From Planctomycetota bacterium (GTDB taxonomy: Bacteria; Planctomycetota; UBA1135; UBA2386), in the NCBI GenBank assembly GCA_019636245.1, contig JAHBXX010000001.1, forward strand, positions 1-64,000: a DNA stretch of 64,000 nt. The letters run 5' to 3'. The notes below the pieces were generated by a model that searched no databases, was not told the DNA's origin, and saw nothing but the letters and a program-made list of their open reading frames with translations. Of this stretch, positions 61,981 to 64,000 are shown piece after piece (position 1 is the first letter of the stretch; each line of letters starts with the position of its first letter). The position numbers and the translations under genes were made by a program.

Positions 61981-63273
61981 ATGCAACACGCCGTCGATTC
62001 CACGTCCGTGCGCGCACGGACTCCTTCCCCTGCCTCCTGGTTGCTCGCCATCACTGCCTTCGCGGGCGGCGCCGCGGCACAGAGTGGCATTCTGCCGAAA
62101 CCGCACAAGATGGAGGTCGCCGGGCCGGTGGAGGTCGTGTTCGACCACTCGCAGCACGCCTGCAGTCCGCTCAACATCCCCGATGCGCCGGCGCGCGCCA
62201 TCCGCACCCAATCCGGCACCGTGCACCTCTACATGGCACACGGCAGCCTGTATACCGCACAGTACCTCTCATGGGACGGTGTGTCCCAGCCCGTTCCCGG
62301 CTGCCTGCCCAGCCCGCAGGGCCAGAACTACCGCATGAGCGGTCCCGACTTCGACCACCTTGCCATCGTCTGCGCGCCGGTGATGGGGTCCACGCAGAAC
62401 CCGCAGCACAGTGCGTTCGAGGACCAGGAGTGGCTGATGTCGTTCTGGACCGCGGACGGGATCACCGTGCACGGACTCGTGCACAACGAGTACCAGTACG
62501 CAAGCTGCGTGGGTCTCTGCAGCGGCTCGATGTTCGGTTGCATCCCGCGCACGGTCACCTATGCGGTGTCGACGGACGGCGGGATCAGTTTCAGCTCGCC
62601 GGTCTCGCCGCGGCATGTCGTTGCGGTGGACCCCTATCCCTACCCCTCGTCCAACATCGGTTTCGGCGAGCCCAGCAACATCGTGCACAACCCAAACGAC
62701 GGCTATTGGTACGCCTTGACGAACATGGGGATGGCGAATGTGCTGGGCTGGGTGACGGCGATTCGCACCAACGACCTCGCCGATCCCGCGTCCTGGCGCG
62801 CATGGGGCGGTGACGTTGCGTGGGGCGGGTCCGGCCAGTGGGACGTCGCCTTCCGCAACCCGTACCTGCCGGGCACCTACAACCCCCTCGACCACATCCC
62901 GCGGCCGCTGTCGCCAGCCCAGATCGATCTGATGCACGAGAGCATCAGCTACAACTACCACCTGGAGTGCTTCGTCCTCGTCGGGTATTCGGCGACGCCG
63001 CCCGCCAACCCGAACATGGGCATCTACTACGCGTTCTCCGACGACCTCGTGCACTGGACCCCGAAGCAGTTGCTGAATCGCCATCTGCAGCACCCGAGCG
63101 AAGGTGGACCGGGCCTCTACCAACTCGCCTATCCCTCCCTCATCGACCACGACAGCCCCAGCATGTCGTTCGATATCTCGGGCGAGACGGCCTATGTCTA
63201 CTTCACCGTGCAGAACCCCACCGGTCCGCTCGATCGTGACCTGCTGCGGGTGCCAGTGACCTTCACCTTGTGA
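61981..63273 (+). CDS. Secreted protein, five-bladed-propeller-like (430 aa)
   Basis: A signal peptide region (PSPASWLLAITAFAGGAAAQ) lies about 15 residues inside the frame; the ATG at 61981 is the only plausible upstream start. The mature chain has segments reminiscent of glycosyl-hydrolase or sialidase-like five-bladed propellers: SGPDFDHLAIVCAPV, YAVSTDGGISFSSPVSP, FGEPSNIVHNPNDGYWYAL, IYYAFSDDLVHWTPKQLL. Catalytic residues cannot be placed with certainty, so enzymatic activity is not claimed. Divergent from the FG-GAP gene, with a 163-base gap. Confidence 0.68.
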   Translation: MQHAVDSTSVRARTPSPASWLLAITAFAGGAAAQSGILPKPHKMEVAGPVEVVFDHSQHACSPLNIPDAPARAIRTQSGTVHLYMAHGSLYTAQYLSWDGVSQPVPGCLPSPQGQNYRMSGPDFDHLAIVCAPVMGSTQNPQHSAFEDQEWLMSFWTADGITVHGLVHNEYQYASCVGLCSGSMFGCIPRTVTYAVSTDGGISFSSPVSPRHVVAVDPYPYPSSNIGFGEPSNIVHNPNDGYWYALTNMGMANVLGWVTAIRTNDLADPASWRAWGGDVAWGGSGQWDVAFRNPYLPGTYNPLDHIPRPLSPAQIDLMHESISYNYHLECFVLVGYSATPPANPNMGIYYAFSDDLVHWTPKQLLNRHLQHPSEGGPGLYQLAYPSLIDHDSPSMSFDISGETAYVYFTVQNPTGPLDRDLLRVPVTFTL

Positions 63274-63395
63274 GCCGGCACGTAGCGCGCGCATCGCTCG
63301 GCTGGCGCCGCGCGGCTGGGCTGGCGGCATCGTGTGCACCCGGGACCGCCGCAAGCCCCGTGGCGCGCGCGCCGCCCGCCGGCTACACCGCCGCC

Positions 63396-64000
63396 ATGGA
63401 CCTCGGCTTCGAGACGATCGGCAACGCCTGCGTCATCGCCCACGACCGCGGGCCGGTGCTGGCGACCGACCCCTGGCTTCACGGCACCGCCTACTTCGGC
63501 TCGTGGCGGCTCAGCCACGAGGTGCCGGCCGAGCAGCAGGCGAACGTGCGCGCCTGCAAGTACCTCTGGATCTCGCACGGCCATCCCGACCACCTGTCGC
63601 TGCCGTCGCTCGAGACCCTGCGCGACAAGACGATCCTGCTGCCCGACCACTACGGCGGCCGCGTCGCGCGCGACCTGGGCGGGCTCGGCTTCGCCGTGCG
63701 CGTGCTGCGCTGCGGCGAGTGGTTCCCGGTCAGCGAACGCTGCCGCATCGCCTCGCTGGCGAACTACAACCAGGACGCGACGCTGGTGATCGACCTCGAC
63801 GGCCACCTGGTGATCGACGCCAACGACGCCGGCGACCGCGGCAGCAGCCGCTTCCTGGCCCGCGAACGCCACCGCTTCGCGAAGCGCAGCGTGCTCGCCT
63901 GCCTGACCGGCTACGGCGACGCCGACATGATCCACTTCTTCGACGAGCAGGGCCGCCAGGTCCCGCCGCTGGCGGCGAAGCACGAGCCGCAGGGGCCTGG
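63396..64000 (+). CDS. Metallo-beta-lactamase-fold protein (3' end outside window)
   Basis: The reading starts MDLGFETIGNACVIAHDRG and has the metal-binding motif in KYLWISHGHPDHLSLPSLE (HxHxDH), then FPVSERCRIASLANYNQDATL and LVIDLDGHLVIDANDAGDRG with the second-site Asp. This is the style of UlaG/CMP-NeuAc-hydroxylase-like MBL proteins. It continues open to the end of the window, so at least the C-terminal third is missing. Upstream the preceding 122 bases show no promoter I can support. Confidence 0.75.
   Translation, partial: MDLGFETIGNACVIAHDRGPVLATDPWLHGTAYFGSWRLSHEVPAEQQANVRACKYLWISHGHPDHLSLPSLETLRDKTILLPDHYGGRVARDLGGLGFAVRVLRCGEWFPVSERCRIASLANYNQDATLVIDLDGHLVIDANDAGDRGSSRFLARERHRFAKRSVLACLTGYGDADMIHFFDEQGRQVPPLAAKHEPQGP

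Overview
The window is very GC-rich (about 70% or more by eye), with strong third-position GC bias, and so carries long antisense shadow frames. The gene content points to a free-living heterotrophic bacterium of the Planctomycetota, probably a poorly characterised lineage. The reasons are the many large secreted beta-rich proteins with an N-terminal signal peptide and a shared Cys-containing C-terminal domain, sigma factors fused to or paired with membrane and CHAT proteins, FG-GAP-like and kelch secreted proteins, and few Shine-Dalgarno sites. This taxonomic call is inference.

Region by region. (1) 1-10.5 kb: a tandem family of secreted paralogues (four full copies, one 3' fragment, one shorter relative), each with its own TAnnnT promoter-like element, and a strong GC hairpin terminator after each of the four long copies. 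The first two full copies share about 1 kb of almost identical DNA. (2) 10.5-16.4 kb: lipid-kinase-like enzyme, sugar-nucleotide reductase-like enzyme, secreted thioredoxin-like protein, PLP decarboxylase and a small membrane protein. (3) 16.4-25.5 kb: a deoxynucleoside catabolism neighbourhood (cytidine deaminase, deoxyribose-phosphate aldolase, aldehyde dehydrogenase, a shortened aldehyde dehydrogenase-like protein and a pyrimidine nucleoside phosphorylase), with two methyltransferases and a sigma-54 activator. (4) 25.5-35.7 kb: a class A beta-lactamase-like lipoprotein next to an aconitase with a histone-H1-like tail, a lipoprotein, an Rpn-family nuclease, an M17 aminopeptidase, an S9 peptidase and an Asp/Asn hydroxylase-like enzyme. 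(5) 35.9-45.1 kb: a kelch protein, a sigma factor fused through a membrane segment to carboxypeptidase-regulatory-like domains, duplicated and chimeric gene fragments, and a Tat-exported molybdenum aldehyde/xanthine oxidoreductase operon of PaoABC type. (6) 45.3-54.3 kb: a secreted repeat protein, a candidate UGA-encoded selenoprotein, a decayed protein kinase, an Lhr-type helicase and a secreted protein. (7) 54.3-64 kb: an Lhr fragment, an operon of ECF sigma, membrane (anti-sigma-like) protein and CHAT protease with the protease gene split by an insertion sequence, two secreted proteins and a partial metallo-beta-lactamase-fold protein.

The most interesting single item is the Prx-like thioredoxin-fold gene at 47566-48126. 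An in-frame TGA sits exactly at the first position of its CxxC redox motif, and a hairpin follows at the geometry expected of a bacterial SECIS element. Other notable points: TAnnnT elements placed 6-7 bases from start codons, suggesting leaderless mRNAs; the exact reconstruction of the CHAT gene across a 1525-bp insertion with a 5-bp target duplication; the H1-like aconitase tail; and the sigma-TM-carboxypeptidase-regulatory fusion. I saw no rRNA, tRNA or CRISPR array.
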